Assembly: GCF_900113115.1 (NCBI RefSeq)
Contig: NZ_FOOF01000024.1
Location: forward strand, 1 to 64,000
DNA: 64,000 nt
Source of the DNA: Duganella sp. CF458
Lineage (GTDB): Bacteria; Pseudomonadota; Gammaproteobacteria; Burkholderiales; Burkholderiaceae_D
Reading direction: 5' to 3'
Both the position numbers and the translations under genes were made by a program. This document shows positions 33,035 to 42,023 of this stretch, piece by piece. How positions within the stretch are numbered: the first letter of the stretch is position 1; every line of letters starts with the position of its first letter. The notes under the pieces are model-generated. The model was not told the DNA's origin, did not search any database, and saw nothing but the letters and a program-made list of their open reading frames with translations.

Positions 33035-35242
33035 ATGCGTGTTCAAGACACCCCGGCCGGCATCATGCAGCAGGCGTCCGCCAGCCTGGCGGACCCGGTC
33101 GAGCAAGAGAGTATCGAAGCGCTGGACTTGCCGATCCTGCCGATCCCGCCGCTGCTGGTGACAGCGAGCGGCCTGTACTTGTGGAATACCGCGGTGCCGC
33201 TGCCGGCCATTGCCGGCAAGCTGGCGCTGGACGACAGCGGCCCGACCGATCAGCTGGACATCGTGTTCCCGCTGACTTCTGAAAGACTGTGCCTCGACAT
33301 TGATGGGCGCTATCCGCAAATGACGGCCAGCGGCACCATCACGCGCCTGTTGAGCCAGCAGACGCATTGGATCGCCAAACTGAAACCCGGCCCCAATCCC
33401 CACCAGTACCTGGGGTCGATCTGGTACAAGGATGGCAATGCGGCTGCCTTCCCCTACACCAACGTCGAAATCCTGGTCACGACCAGCATCTTCCCCGGCC
33501 TGCGCAAAGCCGTGGCCATCTTTACCGGGGGCGGCGCGGCCAAGCGCGTACGCGGCTTCCAGTACGAGTCGCCATACTTCCACCCGGTCCAGTTCGAGTT
33601 TGACTGCACCGCCGATGCCAAGCCGGTGTTTGCCATCCAGACCCACGCCCACCCCAACCGGCCGGCCAGCCTGCCGAATGAAACGCTGACCCTGCAAAAG
33701 GTCTACCAGCGCGCCGGCTTCGACGTCAGCACCTCGCCCGCGCCCAGCATTGTGCCGCTGGCCGGTGCCGGTGCCAACGGGTTATGGAGCGACCAGGAAA
33801 TGCACGACGCCATGCAAGTCTACTGGTCCAAGTTCGCCAACAAGTCGCAGTGGGCCTTGTGGACCTTCTTCGCCGCCCAGCACGAACAGGGCAGCAGCCT
33901 GGGCGGCATCATGTTCGACGATATCGGCCCTAATCACAGGCAGGGCACGGCCATCTTCACCAATTCCTTTATTGCGGTGCCGCCGGCCGGCGACCTCAAC
34001 CCGGCGGCCTGGATCAACCGCATGGTGTTCTGGACCGCTACCCATGAAATGGGCCATGCCTTCAACCTGGCGCACTCCTGGCAAAAAGCACTGGGCGTGC
34101 CCTGGATTCCCGGCCTGGCGAATGAGCCGGAAGCGCGCAGCTTCATGAACTATCCGTATAGCGTGTCCGGTGGCCAGACTGCCTTCTTCAGCAACTTCCA
34201 GTTCCGCTTCAGCGACGCGGAATTGCTGTTCCTGCGCCATGCGCCCGCGCGCCTGGTCCAGATGGGCAATGCAGCGTGGTTCGACCACCATGGTTTCGAG
34301 CAGGCGCGCGTGCTGCCTGAGCCGAGCTTCAAGCTGGAGGCGCGCGTCAACCGTGCCGAGGCCCGCTTCGAATTCCTGGAACCGATCACACTGGATTTGA
34401 AGCTCACCAACACCAGCACCCAACCGCAGCTCATCGAGGACAAAATCCTGGAAGAGCTCGAGCACATGACCGTGATCATCAAGAAGGATGGCAAGGAAGC
34501 GCGCAGCTTCCATCCTTTCGCCAACCGCTGCTGGGAAGAGAAAAAGCGCGTGCTGCAGGCGGGCCAGGCGACGTACCAGTCGCTGTTCATTTCGGCAGGC
34601 CGCAATGGTTGGGACATTTCCGAACCGGGCCGCTACATGGTCCAGCTCTGCCTGCACCTGGAGGCGGAGGACATCGTCTCGCCACCGCTGCAATTGCGGA
34701 TTTCGCCGCCACGCAGCTATGAAGAAGAGTATCTGGCACAGGACTTGTTCTCCGACGAGGTGGGACGCATCCTCAGCTTCGACGGCAGCCGCGTGCTGGA
34801 TTCCGGCCTGGATACCTTGAACACCCTGGTTGAGCGGCTGCCCGAGTCGCGCTCGGCGCTGCATGCAAAAGTGGCGCTGGCATCGCCGCTGGTACGGGAA
34901 GGCAAATCGCTCGACATGTCCAGGCTGCCCGACGGCCAACTGCTGTCGGCGCGCGATGCCCAGGCCACCTTGCTGGTGCAGCGCGCCGACTTTGGCACTG
35001 GCGCGCGTTTGTTCAAGGAAGCGCTGCTGGCCAGGCCGCAATTAGCTGCGGAAACGCTGTCACACTTCGACTATCACTATTACGTCGATCGTTTCAGCGA
35101 TGCGCTGGAAGACCAGGGACGCCAGGACGAAGCTGCCGACGCCCAATCGACCTTGCTGCAAACCTTGCAGCAACGGAAGGTGATTCAGCCGGTGCTGGAA
35201 AGCATCCGGCTGCGCGAGCGCGAACTGCGCGGAGGGAATTAA
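33035..35242 (+). CDS. Large metzincin-type zinc metalloprotease-like protein
   Basis: A 735-residue protein without a signal peptide. Residues 337-347 read HEMGHAFNLAH, the full HExxHxxxxxH zinc motif, and a Met-turn RSFMNYP follows at residue 371, as metzincins require. The N-terminal ~330 residues are beta-rich and of unknown fold; ~430-580 looks immunoglobulin-like; the C-terminus (~600-735) is helical. AAAGGAGA precedes the ATG; the longer frame to 32912 overlaps the partner gene. A strong terminator follows. Export by a signal-independent route, or action inside a cell, is open. Confidence 0.82.
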   Translation: MRVQDTPAGIMQQASASLADPVEQESIEALDLPILPIPPLLVTASGLYLWNTAVPLPAIAGKLALDDSGPTDQLDIVFPLTSERLCLDIDGRYPQMTASGTITRLLSQQTHWIAKLKPGPNPHQYLGSIWYKDGNAAAFPYTNVEILVTTSIFPGLRKAVAIFTGGGAAKRVRGFQYESPYFHPVQFEFDCTADAKPVFAIQTHAHPNRPASLPNETLTLQKVYQRAGFDVSTSPAPSIVPLAGAGANGLWSDQEMHDAMQVYWSKFANKSQWALWTFFAAQHEQGSSLGGIMFDDIGPNHRQGTAIFTNSFIAVPPAGDLNPAAWINRMVFWTATHEMGHAFNLAHSWQKALGVPWIPGLANEPEARSFMNYPYSVSGGQTAFFSNFQFRFSDAELLFLRHAPARLVQMGNAAWFDHHGFEQARVLPEPSFKLEARVNRAEARFEFLEPITLDLKLTNTSTQPQLIEDKILEELEHMTVIIKKDGKEARSFHPFANRCWEEKKRVLQAGQATYQSLFISAGRNGWDISEPGRYMVQLCLHLEAEDIVSPPLQLRISPPRSYEEEYLAQDLFSDEVGRILSFDGSRVLDSGLDTLNTLVERLPESRSALHAKVALASPLVREGKSLDMSRLPDGQLLSARDAQATLLVQRADFGTGARLFKEALLARPQLAAETLSHFDYHYYVDRFSDALEDQGRQDEAADAQSTLLQTLQQRKVIQPVLESIRLRERELRGGN

Positions 35243-35251
35243 ACAATCGGT

Positions 35252-35305
35252 GCGCCGCAGCGCCAAGGCCGGTGACGGCCCTGGCGCTGCGGCGCCGTTT
35301 TTTTT
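35252..35305 (+). terminator. Strong Rho-independent terminator
   Basis: GCGCCGCAGCGCCA and TGGCGCTGCGGCGC-type arms pair over about 18 bp with a GGTGAC loop, and eight T residues follow (35298-35305). It starts 10 bp after the metalloprotease stop. Confidence 0.9.
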
Positions 35306-35418
35306 GCCTAGCATATTAATAGTGTTGCAATATTGCTTCGGCATACATGTTTTTGCTTGAGCAACAAAGTTGCTTCCGCTAACGTTGAACGTCAATCGTA
35401 ACCGCCCTGAAGACATCG

Positions 35419-35808
35419 ATGATCAAGCATTTGAAGACCCTGGGCATGTATGCCCTGATCCTGGCAGCCGGCCTTGCGGTCGGCGTGGCGGTGGCAAAAG
35501 TGCCCGCCCTGTTCAAGAAGGATTTTGTGCAGGGCGATTACTCCGCCTACCTTGCGCAGCATAAGGCACGGGTGGTGTTGTATGGCACCGAGACTTGTCC
35601 TTACTGCGCCAAGGCGCGTGCTTACTTCAAGGAGCAAGGCATCGCGTATGCCGACCTGGATGTCGGCAAGCCGGGCCAGGCGCGCGAAGAATTCAAGAAG
35701 CTGGGCGGCAGCGGCGTTCCGCTGTTGCTGATCGGCGAGCGTCGTATCGAAGGCTTCAACGCCGGTGTTATCACTGCGGCGTTGAAGGCCAACGGCGGCC
35801 CGCGTTAG
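35419..35808 (+). CDS. Membrane-anchored glutaredoxin
   Basis: A 129-residue protein with an N-terminal membrane segment (TLGMYALILAAGLAVGVAVA) and a glutaredoxin domain. The redox motif is CPYC in LYGTETCPYCAKARAYF, and the cis-Pro glutathione site is GSGVPLLLIGERRIEGFN. No signal cleavage site is clear, so it is likely anchored with the domain facing either side. Its stop overlaps the convergent gene at 35805. Substrate unknown. Confidence 0.85.
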   Translation: MIKHLKTLGMYALILAAGLAVGVAVAKVPALFKKDFVQGDYSAYLAQHKARVVLYGTETCPYCAKARAYFKEQGIAYADLDVGKPGQAREEFKKLGGSGVPLLLIGERRIEGFNAGVITAALKANGGPR

Positions 35809-36887
35809 GGCAGTCGGGCCACGCGCAAGGTTGGCGCTTCTTTGTCGCGTGCATCGAGTGTGAATGCGTAGCGGCCCGGGGCCTCCACCTTGAGCCGCAG
35901 GCGCTTGCCTTGTTTTGCCAGTGGCACGGCCACCCCATCCGCGACTTGCTGTTCCGGTGCCGGAGCGCCAAGGCTGATTGCCGTCAAGCCGCGCGTGCCG
36001 ACCTTGAATGAGTGGGCACCCTTGCCCAGTTCCAGTTCCGCAGCGTAGACGCCATCCTCAACCTTGCGCAGCGGATTGCGCGACGCCCAATCGGACATCG
36101 AACCGACCACGAACAGCGTTTGCAGCCAGGGATTGGCTTTCTCTTCCAGCGTCAGTTCCGGCGCGTAGTGCAACTCGATGCGCGCCTCGTTCGACCAATC
36201 GCTTTCGCCAACCGGCGAGCGGAAGCTGAAGTCGCTGGTCTCCAGCCTTTCGCGGCGCTCGCCATCCACAATGTCCGCACTTTCCAGCGGGTGTTGGCTG
36301 CGGAAAGAGAACCTGACTTTTTTCTTGTCGAAGCTCATGTCGCACCAGTTGCTCGTCATCGTTACCGTGTTGACGAATAACTTCATCATCAAGCCCATTT
36401 CCTTCTTGGCGATGGCGATCATCACCTGGCATTCCAGGCGCAAGTCGCCCAGGCGGCGGACATTTTCCGGCAAACCGGGAGTGCGGATGTCGGGATAACC
36501 TTTCAGCACGCCCTTCTTGCGGTTCAGGATCAGGTCGGCATCGTCGTCGATTGCCGCTTGAACGCGCGGCACGGCGAATGTGCCGTCTTGCGCGATCGGG
36601 AGCGGGATCGGATCGCCGTTGCCGAGGATGCGCAGGTAGAGGGGATCGCCTGCCAGTTGCTCCTGTCCTTCGTGCGCCACCAGCCGGAAGCGCAATTCCG
36701 GCACTGACGGCGCCAGCGCATGATGCTGCTCGAAGGCATCCAGTCCCGCCACGACCGCGCGGTAGGATTTCATGTCCGGGTTTTTCACGTCCTGAACCTC
36801 GACGCTTGGCGTCGTGTCCTGGGCTGTTGCACCACCGGCCGCAAGGGCCACAACGATGGCAAAGACGTATTGTTGAATTTTTCGCAT
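35805..36887 (-). CDS. Secreted protein with X25/CBM48-like C-terminal domain
   Basis: A 360-residue exported protein with signal MRKIQQYVFAIVVALAAGGA then TAQ. The middle has KEMGLMMKLFVNTVTMTSNW. Near residues 260-310, LFVVGSMSDWASRNPLRKVE then YAAELELGKGAHSFKVG matches the short beta domain of pullulanases called X25, related to CBM48 and usually a starch-side or accessory domain. No catalytic domain is seen, so it may bind sugar or be structural. It overlaps convergently with the glutaredoxin gene. Confidence 0.78.
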   Translation of the reverse strand: MRKIQQYVFAIVVALAAGGATAQDTTPSVEVQDVKNPDMKSYRAVVAGLDAFEQHHALAPSVPELRFRLVAHEGQEQLAGDPLYLRILGNGDPIPLPIAQDGTFAVPRVQAAIDDDADLILNRKKGVLKGYPDIRTPGLPENVRRLGDLRLECQVMIAIAKKEMGLMMKLFVNTVTMTSNWCDMSFDKKKVRFSFRSQHPLESADIVDGERRERLETSDFSFRSPVGESDWSNEARIELHYAPELTLEEKANPWLQTLFVVGSMSDWASRNPLRKVEDGVYAAELELGKGAHSFKVGTRGLTAISLGAPAPEQQVADGVAVPLAKQGKRLRLKVEAPGRYAFTLDARDKEAPTLRVARLP

Positions 36888-36972
36888 CTGCGCAGTCTAG
36901 CAAACTTCTTGTACCCATGCCGGGCGTCGACTAGATTGGTATAAATAGTTTATTCCATTATGGGGGCGTGGC

Positions 36973-37707
36973 ATGCGCTTTCGTTTGCTTGCATTGTTGG
37001 TAGCCGCCACACAAGTCTGTGCGCAAGTTCCGGATTCGGGCCGCTGGCAAGAACTGCGCTTTCCGGCCGAAGAAGTGGAGCAGCGCGCAGGGGACCAATA
37101 TATCGAGCAGACGGTGTCGCTCGCTGCAGCGGGGCGGCTTGACCGCGACAAGGCCCTCCTGTTCCGTGCCCGGCGCATCGCTGAAGGACTGGTCCGCGCC
37201 GCAGTAGCGCTCAAGCCCGACGCCAAGGGATGGTCGTGGGAAGTGCATGTCACCGACGATCCTGCCGTCGAAGCTGAAAGCCAGGCGGGCGGCAAGCTGT
37301 TGCTCGGCAGCTTGTTTGCCGGGCGTCTGCGGCTGGACGATGGTGAACTGGCGATCCTGCTGGCGCATGAAATTGCGCACATCGTGGCCGAACATGAGCG
37401 CGAGACATTGTCGGAAGCTTTGCTCGACAGTCGGCGCGACTTGCCGCTTGACGTGGTGGCGGAGCGGCTCGCTTCCGACGTTCCCCTGCAATTTCGCCTG
37501 TCCAGACTCTCCGCGATCCAGGAACGGGAGGCCGACCAACTTGGCATGCTGATCGCCTATCGCGCAGGCTGGCCTTGTTCGGCCATGTTGACCTTCTATC
37601 GCAAACTTGCCGCGGACTCCAGCGCCACCACCATACTCGCCAGCCATCCCAGCGGTACCACACGTCTCAGCCTCGCCAAAGGCATGTCGCGCTTACTTGA
37701 CGATTAG
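36973..37707 (+). CDS. M48-family metalloprotease, exported
   Basis: A 244-residue protein with signal MRFRLLALLVAATQVCAQVP. The zinc motif is HEIAH (residues 132-136) in LLAHEIAHIVAEHE, and the third ligand Glu is in IQEREADQLGMLIAYRAG, the M48 pattern. There are no membrane helices beyond the signal, so it is a periplasmic enzyme like BepA rather than HtpX. The last 15 bp overlap the convergent GDSL gene. Confidence 0.9.
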   Translation: MRFRLLALLVAATQVCAQVPDSGRWQELRFPAEEVEQRAGDQYIEQTVSLAAAGRLDRDKALLFRARRIAEGLVRAAVALKPDAKGWSWEVHVTDDPAVEAESQAGGKLLLGSLFAGRLRLDDGELAILLAHEIAHIVAEHERETLSEALLDSRRDLPLDVVAERLASDVPLQFRLSRLSAIQEREADQLGMLIAYRAGWPCSAMLTFYRKLAADSSATTILASHPSGTTRLSLAKGMSRLLDD

Positions 37708-38913
37708 CGTTGCGGCGCGTGCCATTTCCGCGTAGCCGGCGTCGCTGGGGTGCAGGTGGTCGCCTGAGTCGAATTCGGGCCGCAGGCGGGATGGGCGAGC
37801 CGGGTCGCGCAGCAGTTGGTCGAAATCGATGGTGGCATCGAACTCGCCGCTACGGCGGATCCAGTCGTTCACTGCGCGGCGCACACTGTCCTTGGCCGGC
37901 GAAAAATGGCCGGCGTAGGGTGTGCCTTGCAGGGCGCCTTCAAATGGCAGCAGGGTGCCGCCGATGATCCGGACCTGGCGTGTACGCGCTGTGGCAATCA
38001 GCTTGCGGTAGCCGGCGATCATGGCGTCGGCGGTGGCCGGCGCTTCCTGCGGGGCGAAGGCGCTGCCGGGCCAGCCGATGTCGTTGATGCCCAGCAGGAC
38101 GATCACCGTATCCACCCCGGGCTGCGCCAGCACGTCCTGCTCGAAACGCGCTGCCGCTTTCTCGCCCATGCCGTCCGACAGCAGGCGCGCGCCGGAAATG
38201 CCCGCATTGACCACGGCGACGCCGTCGGCGTGCCCGGCCAACTGGTCGGGCCAGCGCAGGTTGCGGTCGGGCGTGGATCCGTTGCCGTCGGTGATCGAAT
38301 CGCCCAAAGCCACCACAGTGCGTTGCGCCGCGCCGGAGACTTGCACGGCACTCAGGAAGGCGCGGCCTGTCAGCGCTTGAGCGTTCGACAGCGCGGTGGC
38401 GGCGACCTGCTTGCCTGGCGCTGCAAATGCTGTCTGCTGCGTGCCCCAATGGAAGGTGGTTACCGGCGCACGCTGCGGCAGCCAGGTCGACACCGAGAGG
38501 CGCTGGCGGGCGGCCACCGGCAGGGCCGCGGCGTCACTGGTGGCCGATTGTCCCGGCGCGATCGTCACGCCGCGCTTGCCGTCAAAGGTCAGCCGCACCC
38601 CTGCGCCTTCCTGCAGCGACGAGGCGGCGCGCGACGACTCGTCGCGGGTCGGTGCCAGTCGAACTTCGCCGATCACGAGCGGCGCGCTGCCATAGCGGTT
38701 GGAGTAGGTGATGCGGACCTGCTCGCCGCCGATACTGGTGCGGACGACTTCGCGCACGGTCTGGGCCTCCAGTGCAGGCGGCATCATGGTGGGCAGGCCG
38801 AATTCGGCGCCCCAGGCGGGCATCGGTGCGGCATACCAGGTGGTGTGCCACTCGGTTGCGTGGACGGCGGTTGCGGCCAGCAGGGCTGCCAGGGAAAAAG
38901 TCAGGCGTTTCAT
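37693..38913 (-). CDS. SGNH/GDSL hydrolase, exported
   Basis: A 406-residue esterase-like protein with signal MKRLTFSLAALLAATAVHA. The catalytic Ser is in VVALGDSITDGNGS (block I), the Gly of VVNAGISGARLL (II), Asn of VLLGINDIGWPGS (III), and DxxH in DSGDHLHPSDAGY (V). The N-terminal ~190 residues form an extra beta domain common in this subfamily. It probably de-esterifies polysaccharides or lipids in the periplasm. It is divergent from the LysR gene. Confidence 0.9.
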   Translation of the reverse strand: MKRLTFSLAALLAATAVHATEWHTTWYAAPMPAWGAEFGLPTMMPPALEAQTVREVVRTSIGGEQVRITYSNRYGSAPLVIGEVRLAPTRDESSRAASSLQEGAGVRLTFDGKRGVTIAPGQSATSDAAALPVAARQRLSVSTWLPQRAPVTTFHWGTQQTAFAAPGKQVAATALSNAQALTGRAFLSAVQVSGAAQRTVVALGDSITDGNGSTPDRNLRWPDQLAGHADGVAVVNAGISGARLLSDGMGEKAAARFEQDVLAQPGVDTVIVLLGINDIGWPGSAFAPQEAPATADAMIAGYRKLIATARTRQVRIIGGTLLPFEGALQGTPYAGHFSPAKDSVRRAVNDWIRRSGEFDATIDFDQLLRDPARPSRLRPEFDSGDHLHPSDAGYAEMARAATLIVK

Positions 38914-39008
38914 GAGGGTTCTCCAGGTAAGTGCGGTGGAAACATTCTCATTTATTCTGAATGCGACTGGTAGTTGGCTAAATCGACTATAGTTAAGTCC
39001 AAAATGGA

Positions 39009-39911
39009 ATGACTATGGACACCTTACGCTCCCTCCAATGCTTTGTGCGCGCCGTCGAACTGGGCAGCCTGTCGGCCGTCGCCCGTGAACAGCACACCAC
39101 CCAATCCAATATCAGCAAGATCGTCGCAGCGCTGGAGGACGAACTGGGTGTGCGCCTGCTCGAGCGCAACACCGCCAGCCTGGCGCCCACCATGCCGGGC
39201 CGCCGCTTTTACGAACGCGCCGGCGGCATGCTCGAAGAATATGCCGACGCGGTGGCCGAGGTGCGCGGCGAAACGGCCGCTGCCAGTGGCCTGCTGCGCA
39301 TCAACGCGCCGGTAGCATTGGGGCAGTTCTGCCTCAACGCCTACGTGCAGGATTTCCTGCGGCTCTATCCCGGCGTCGAAGTGGAGCTGATCCTGAACGA
39401 CCGCATGGTGGACATGGTGGAGGAGGGCGTCGACATCGCGGTGCGCCTCGGCAGCGACTTGCCGCCGAACGTGGTTGCGCGCCGCGTGGGTGCCTCGCCA
39501 CGCTTGCTGGTCGCCGCCCCGGCCTATTTGAAGGCGCAAGGCACGCCGCAAACGCCCGCGCAACTGGCCGGGCACGAATACATCCGCTTCGCCTGGCTGA
39601 GCACAGGCGACAAACTTGAACTATCGGATGGAGAACAAAGCGTGACGGTGGCTACGCATGGCCGCTATCGCGTCAACAACGCGCTGGTCATCCGCGACAC
39701 GCTGGCCGCGGGCGCGGGCATCGGTTTGTGCCCCGAGTGGCTGGTGCACGACCTGCTGGCCCAGCGCAAGCTGCGCCGGGTGCTGCGCGACTGGCAGGGG
39801 ACGGCGCAGGAACTGAACCTGCTGTACCCCAGCCGCCGCTACCTGCCGCACCGGGTGCGGCTCATGCTCGATTACCTGCAGCAGCGCTTTGCCGCGCAGG
39901 CAGGGTTTTAG
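39009..39911 (+). CDS. LysR-type transcriptional regulator
   Basis: A 300-residue regulator. The N-terminal helix-turn-helix reads SLSAVAREQHTTQSNISKIV, and the effector domain follows (~90-300). Two in-frame ATGs (39009 and 39015) are possible starts; the latter, MDTLRSLQCFVRA, matches usual family starts. It is divergent from the GDSL hydrolase at 38913, the common layout for a LysR and its target. The ligand is unknown. Confidence 0.92.
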   Translation: MTMDTLRSLQCFVRAVELGSLSAVAREQHTTQSNISKIVAALEDELGVRLLERNTASLAPTMPGRRFYERAGGMLEEYADAVAEVRGETAAASGLLRINAPVALGQFCLNAYVQDFLRLYPGVEVELILNDRMVDMVEEGVDIAVRLGSDLPPNVVARRVGASPRLLVAAPAYLKAQGTPQTPAQLAGHEYIRFAWLSTGDKLELSDGEQSVTVATHGRYRVNNALVIRDTLAAGAGIGLCPEWLVHDLLAQRKLRRVLRDWQGTAQELNLLYPSRRYLPHRVRLMLDYLQQRFAAQAGF

Positions 39912-40462
39912 CCGCGCTTGCGGTCGTGGTGCCACAGCACGTCGCTGCCGCCGGCAAAGCGGTTCAGCACACGTGCCAGCACGAACATCAGGTCCGACAG
40001 GCGGTTCACGTATTGGCGCGGGAAGTCGTTGATGGTTTCCACCTTGCCCAACGTGACGATGGCGCGCTCGGCGCGGCGGCACACGGTGCGGCAAACGTGC
40101 GACACGGCGGCGGCGCGTGAACCGGCCGGCAGGATGAACTCCGTCAGCGCCGGCAGCGTGGCGTTGTACTTCGCCAGCAGCGCATCGAGGCGCTCGACGT
40201 GTTCTTCCTTGATCATCTGGTAGCCCGGGATGCACAGTTCTCCGCCCAGGTCGAACAGGTCGTGCTGGATCGAGACCAGTTCATCGCGCATTTCGTCGGG
40301 CAGCGGCTCGGCCAGCAGCACTCCCAGGTTGGAGTTCAGCTCATCCACTTCGCCGATGGCCTGGATGCGCACATTGTCCTTGTCCACGCGCGAGCCGTCG
40401 CCCAGGCCGGTGGTGCCCTTGTCGCCGGTGCGGGTGGCGATTTTCGAGAGTCGATTACCCAT
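39908..40462 (-). CDS. Cob(I)yrinic acid a,c-diamide adenosyltransferase (PduO type)
   Basis: A 184-residue cytosolic enzyme that transfers the adenosyl group of ATP to cob(I)alamin to make adenosylcobalamin. The ATP motif TRTGDKGTTGLGDGSRVDK is at the N-terminus, and the signatures CRTVCRRAERAI and YVNRLSDLMFVLARVLNR follow, as in PduO/MMAB proteins. The stop overlaps the convergent LysR gene by 4 bp. It stands alone, without cobalamin biosynthesis genes. Confidence 0.95.
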   Translation of the reverse strand: MGNRLSKIATRTGDKGTTGLGDGSRVDKDNVRIQAIGEVDELNSNLGVLLAEPLPDEMRDELVSIQHDLFDLGGELCIPGYQMIKEEHVERLDALLAKYNATLPALTEFILPAGSRAAAVSHVCRTVCRRAERAIVTLGKVETINDFPRQYVNRLSDLMFVLARVLNRFAGGSDVLWHHDRKRG

Positions 40463-40564
40463 TGCAGCCTCACTTTGTCGATAACGGTGGCAGGATACGA
40501 CAAATTACCAATGGTTGGGAGGGGATTTCCGCGTCGTTGCAGGATTTGAACTTACAATGGATTA

Positions 40565-42022
40565 ATGAATAACAGCATAGCCTTCGTTGCCGCCCTGCGC
40601 GCGGCCCTGCCGCCATCCAGCGTGCTGTCGGAACAGGAGGATACCCGTCCCTACGAATGCGACGGCCTGTCGGCCTACCGCCAGCTTCCCATGGCGGTTG
40701 CCTTGCCGGCTGACGAAGCGCAGGTGTTGGCGGTGCTGAAGATCTGCCGCGAATTCAAGGTGCCGATCGTGCCGCGCGGCGCGGGCACCGGCCTGTCCGG
40801 CGGCGCCATGCCGATTGCCGAGGGACTGGTGCTGTCGACCGCGCGCATGAACCGGATCGAGCGCGTGGATGCCTATTCGCGCACGGCGGTGGTGCAGCCG
40901 GGCGTGCGCAACCTTGCTATTTCGGAAGCGGCGGAACCTTACGGCCTGTATTACGCCCCGGATCCCTCGTCGCAGATCGCCTGCACCATCGGCGGCAATG
41001 TGGCGGAAAATTCGGGCGGAGTGCATTGCCTGAAATACGGGCTGACGGTACACAACGTGCTGCGCGTGCGCGTGGCTACCATCGAGGGCGACGTGCTGGA
41101 GCTGGGCGGGGAGGGTCTCGACGCGCCGGGCCTGGACCTGCTGGCCGCCTTCGTCGGCTCCGAGGGGATGCTGGGCATCGTCACCGAGGTCACCGTCAAG
41201 CTGGTGCCCAAGCCCGCCAGCGCGCGCGTGATCATGGCGTCCTTCGATGACGTTGTGGCGAGCTGCAGCGCGGTGGCCGACGTGATCGCGGCCGGTATCA
41301 TCCCGGCCGGTTTGGAGATGATGGACCGCACTTCCTCGCGCATGGTGGAGCCCTTCGTGCGTGCCGGCTACGATACCGAAGCAGCAGCCATCCTGCTGTG
41401 CGAAGCCGACGGCACGGTGGACGAGGTTGAAGAGGAAATCGCCCGCATGACGGCCGTGCTGCAAGCGGCCGGCGCCAGCGCGGTACTGGTCTCGAGCAGC
41501 GAGGCGGAACGCCTGAAGTTCTGGTCCGGCCGCAAGAACGCCTTTCCTGCAGCGGGGCGCATCTCGCCCGACTACTACTGCATGGACGGCACCATCCCGC
41601 GCAAGCAACTGGCCCGGGTGCTGCTGGGCATTGAACAGATGGAAGCAAAATATGGCCTGCGATGCGCCAACGTGTTCCATGCGGGCGACGGCAACCTGCA
41701 CCCGCTGATCCTGTTCGATGCCAACCGGCCCGACGAACTGCAGCGCGCCGAGGCTTTCGGCGCCGATATCCTGGCGCTGTGCGTGGAAGTGGGCGGCACC
41801 ATCACCGGCGAGCATGGCGTGGGCATCGAGAAGATCGATTCGATGTGCGCGCAGTTCAGCGATGCCGAACTGGCGGCCTTCTTTGCGGTGAAACGGGCTT
41901 TCGATCCCTGGTCGCTGCTGAATCCGGACAAGGCCATTCCCACGCTGAACCGCTGCGCGGAATTCGGCAAGATGCACGTGCGTGCGGGGCGTTTGCCGCA
42001 TGCCGGCTTGCCGAGGTTCTGA
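40565..42022 (+). CDS. glcD: Glycolate oxidase subunit GlcD (FAD-linked)
   Basis: A 485-residue flavoprotein that oxidises glycolate to glyoxylate. The FAD-binding PCMH domain has VPIVPRGAGTGLSGGAMPIA and GGNVAENSGGVHCLKYG, and the C-terminal FAD-oxidase domain ends NVFHAGDGNLHPLILFD. The size fits GlcD (~499). It is the first gene of the compact glcDEF operon. It is divergent from the adenosyltransferase gene, with 102 bp between. No glcC regulator is next to it. Confidence 0.95.
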   Translation: MNNSIAFVAALRAALPPSSVLSEQEDTRPYECDGLSAYRQLPMAVALPADEAQVLAVLKICREFKVPIVPRGAGTGLSGGAMPIAEGLVLSTARMNRIERVDAYSRTAVVQPGVRNLAISEAAEPYGLYYAPDPSSQIACTIGGNVAENSGGVHCLKYGLTVHNVLRVRVATIEGDVLELGGEGLDAPGLDLLAAFVGSEGMLGIVTEVTVKLVPKPASARVIMASFDDVVASCSAVADVIAAGIIPAGLEMMDRTSSRMVEPFVRAGYDTEAAAILLCEADGTVDEVEEEIARMTAVLQAAGASAVLVSSSEAERLKFWSGRKNAFPAAGRISPDYYCMDGTIPRKQLARVLLGIEQMEAKYGLRCANVFHAGDGNLHPLILFDANRPDELQRAEAFGADILALCVEVGGTITGEHGVGIEKIDSMCAQFSDAELAAFFAVKRAFDPWSLLNPDKAIPTLNRCAEFGKMHVRAGRLPHAGLPRF

Positions 42023-42023
42023 C

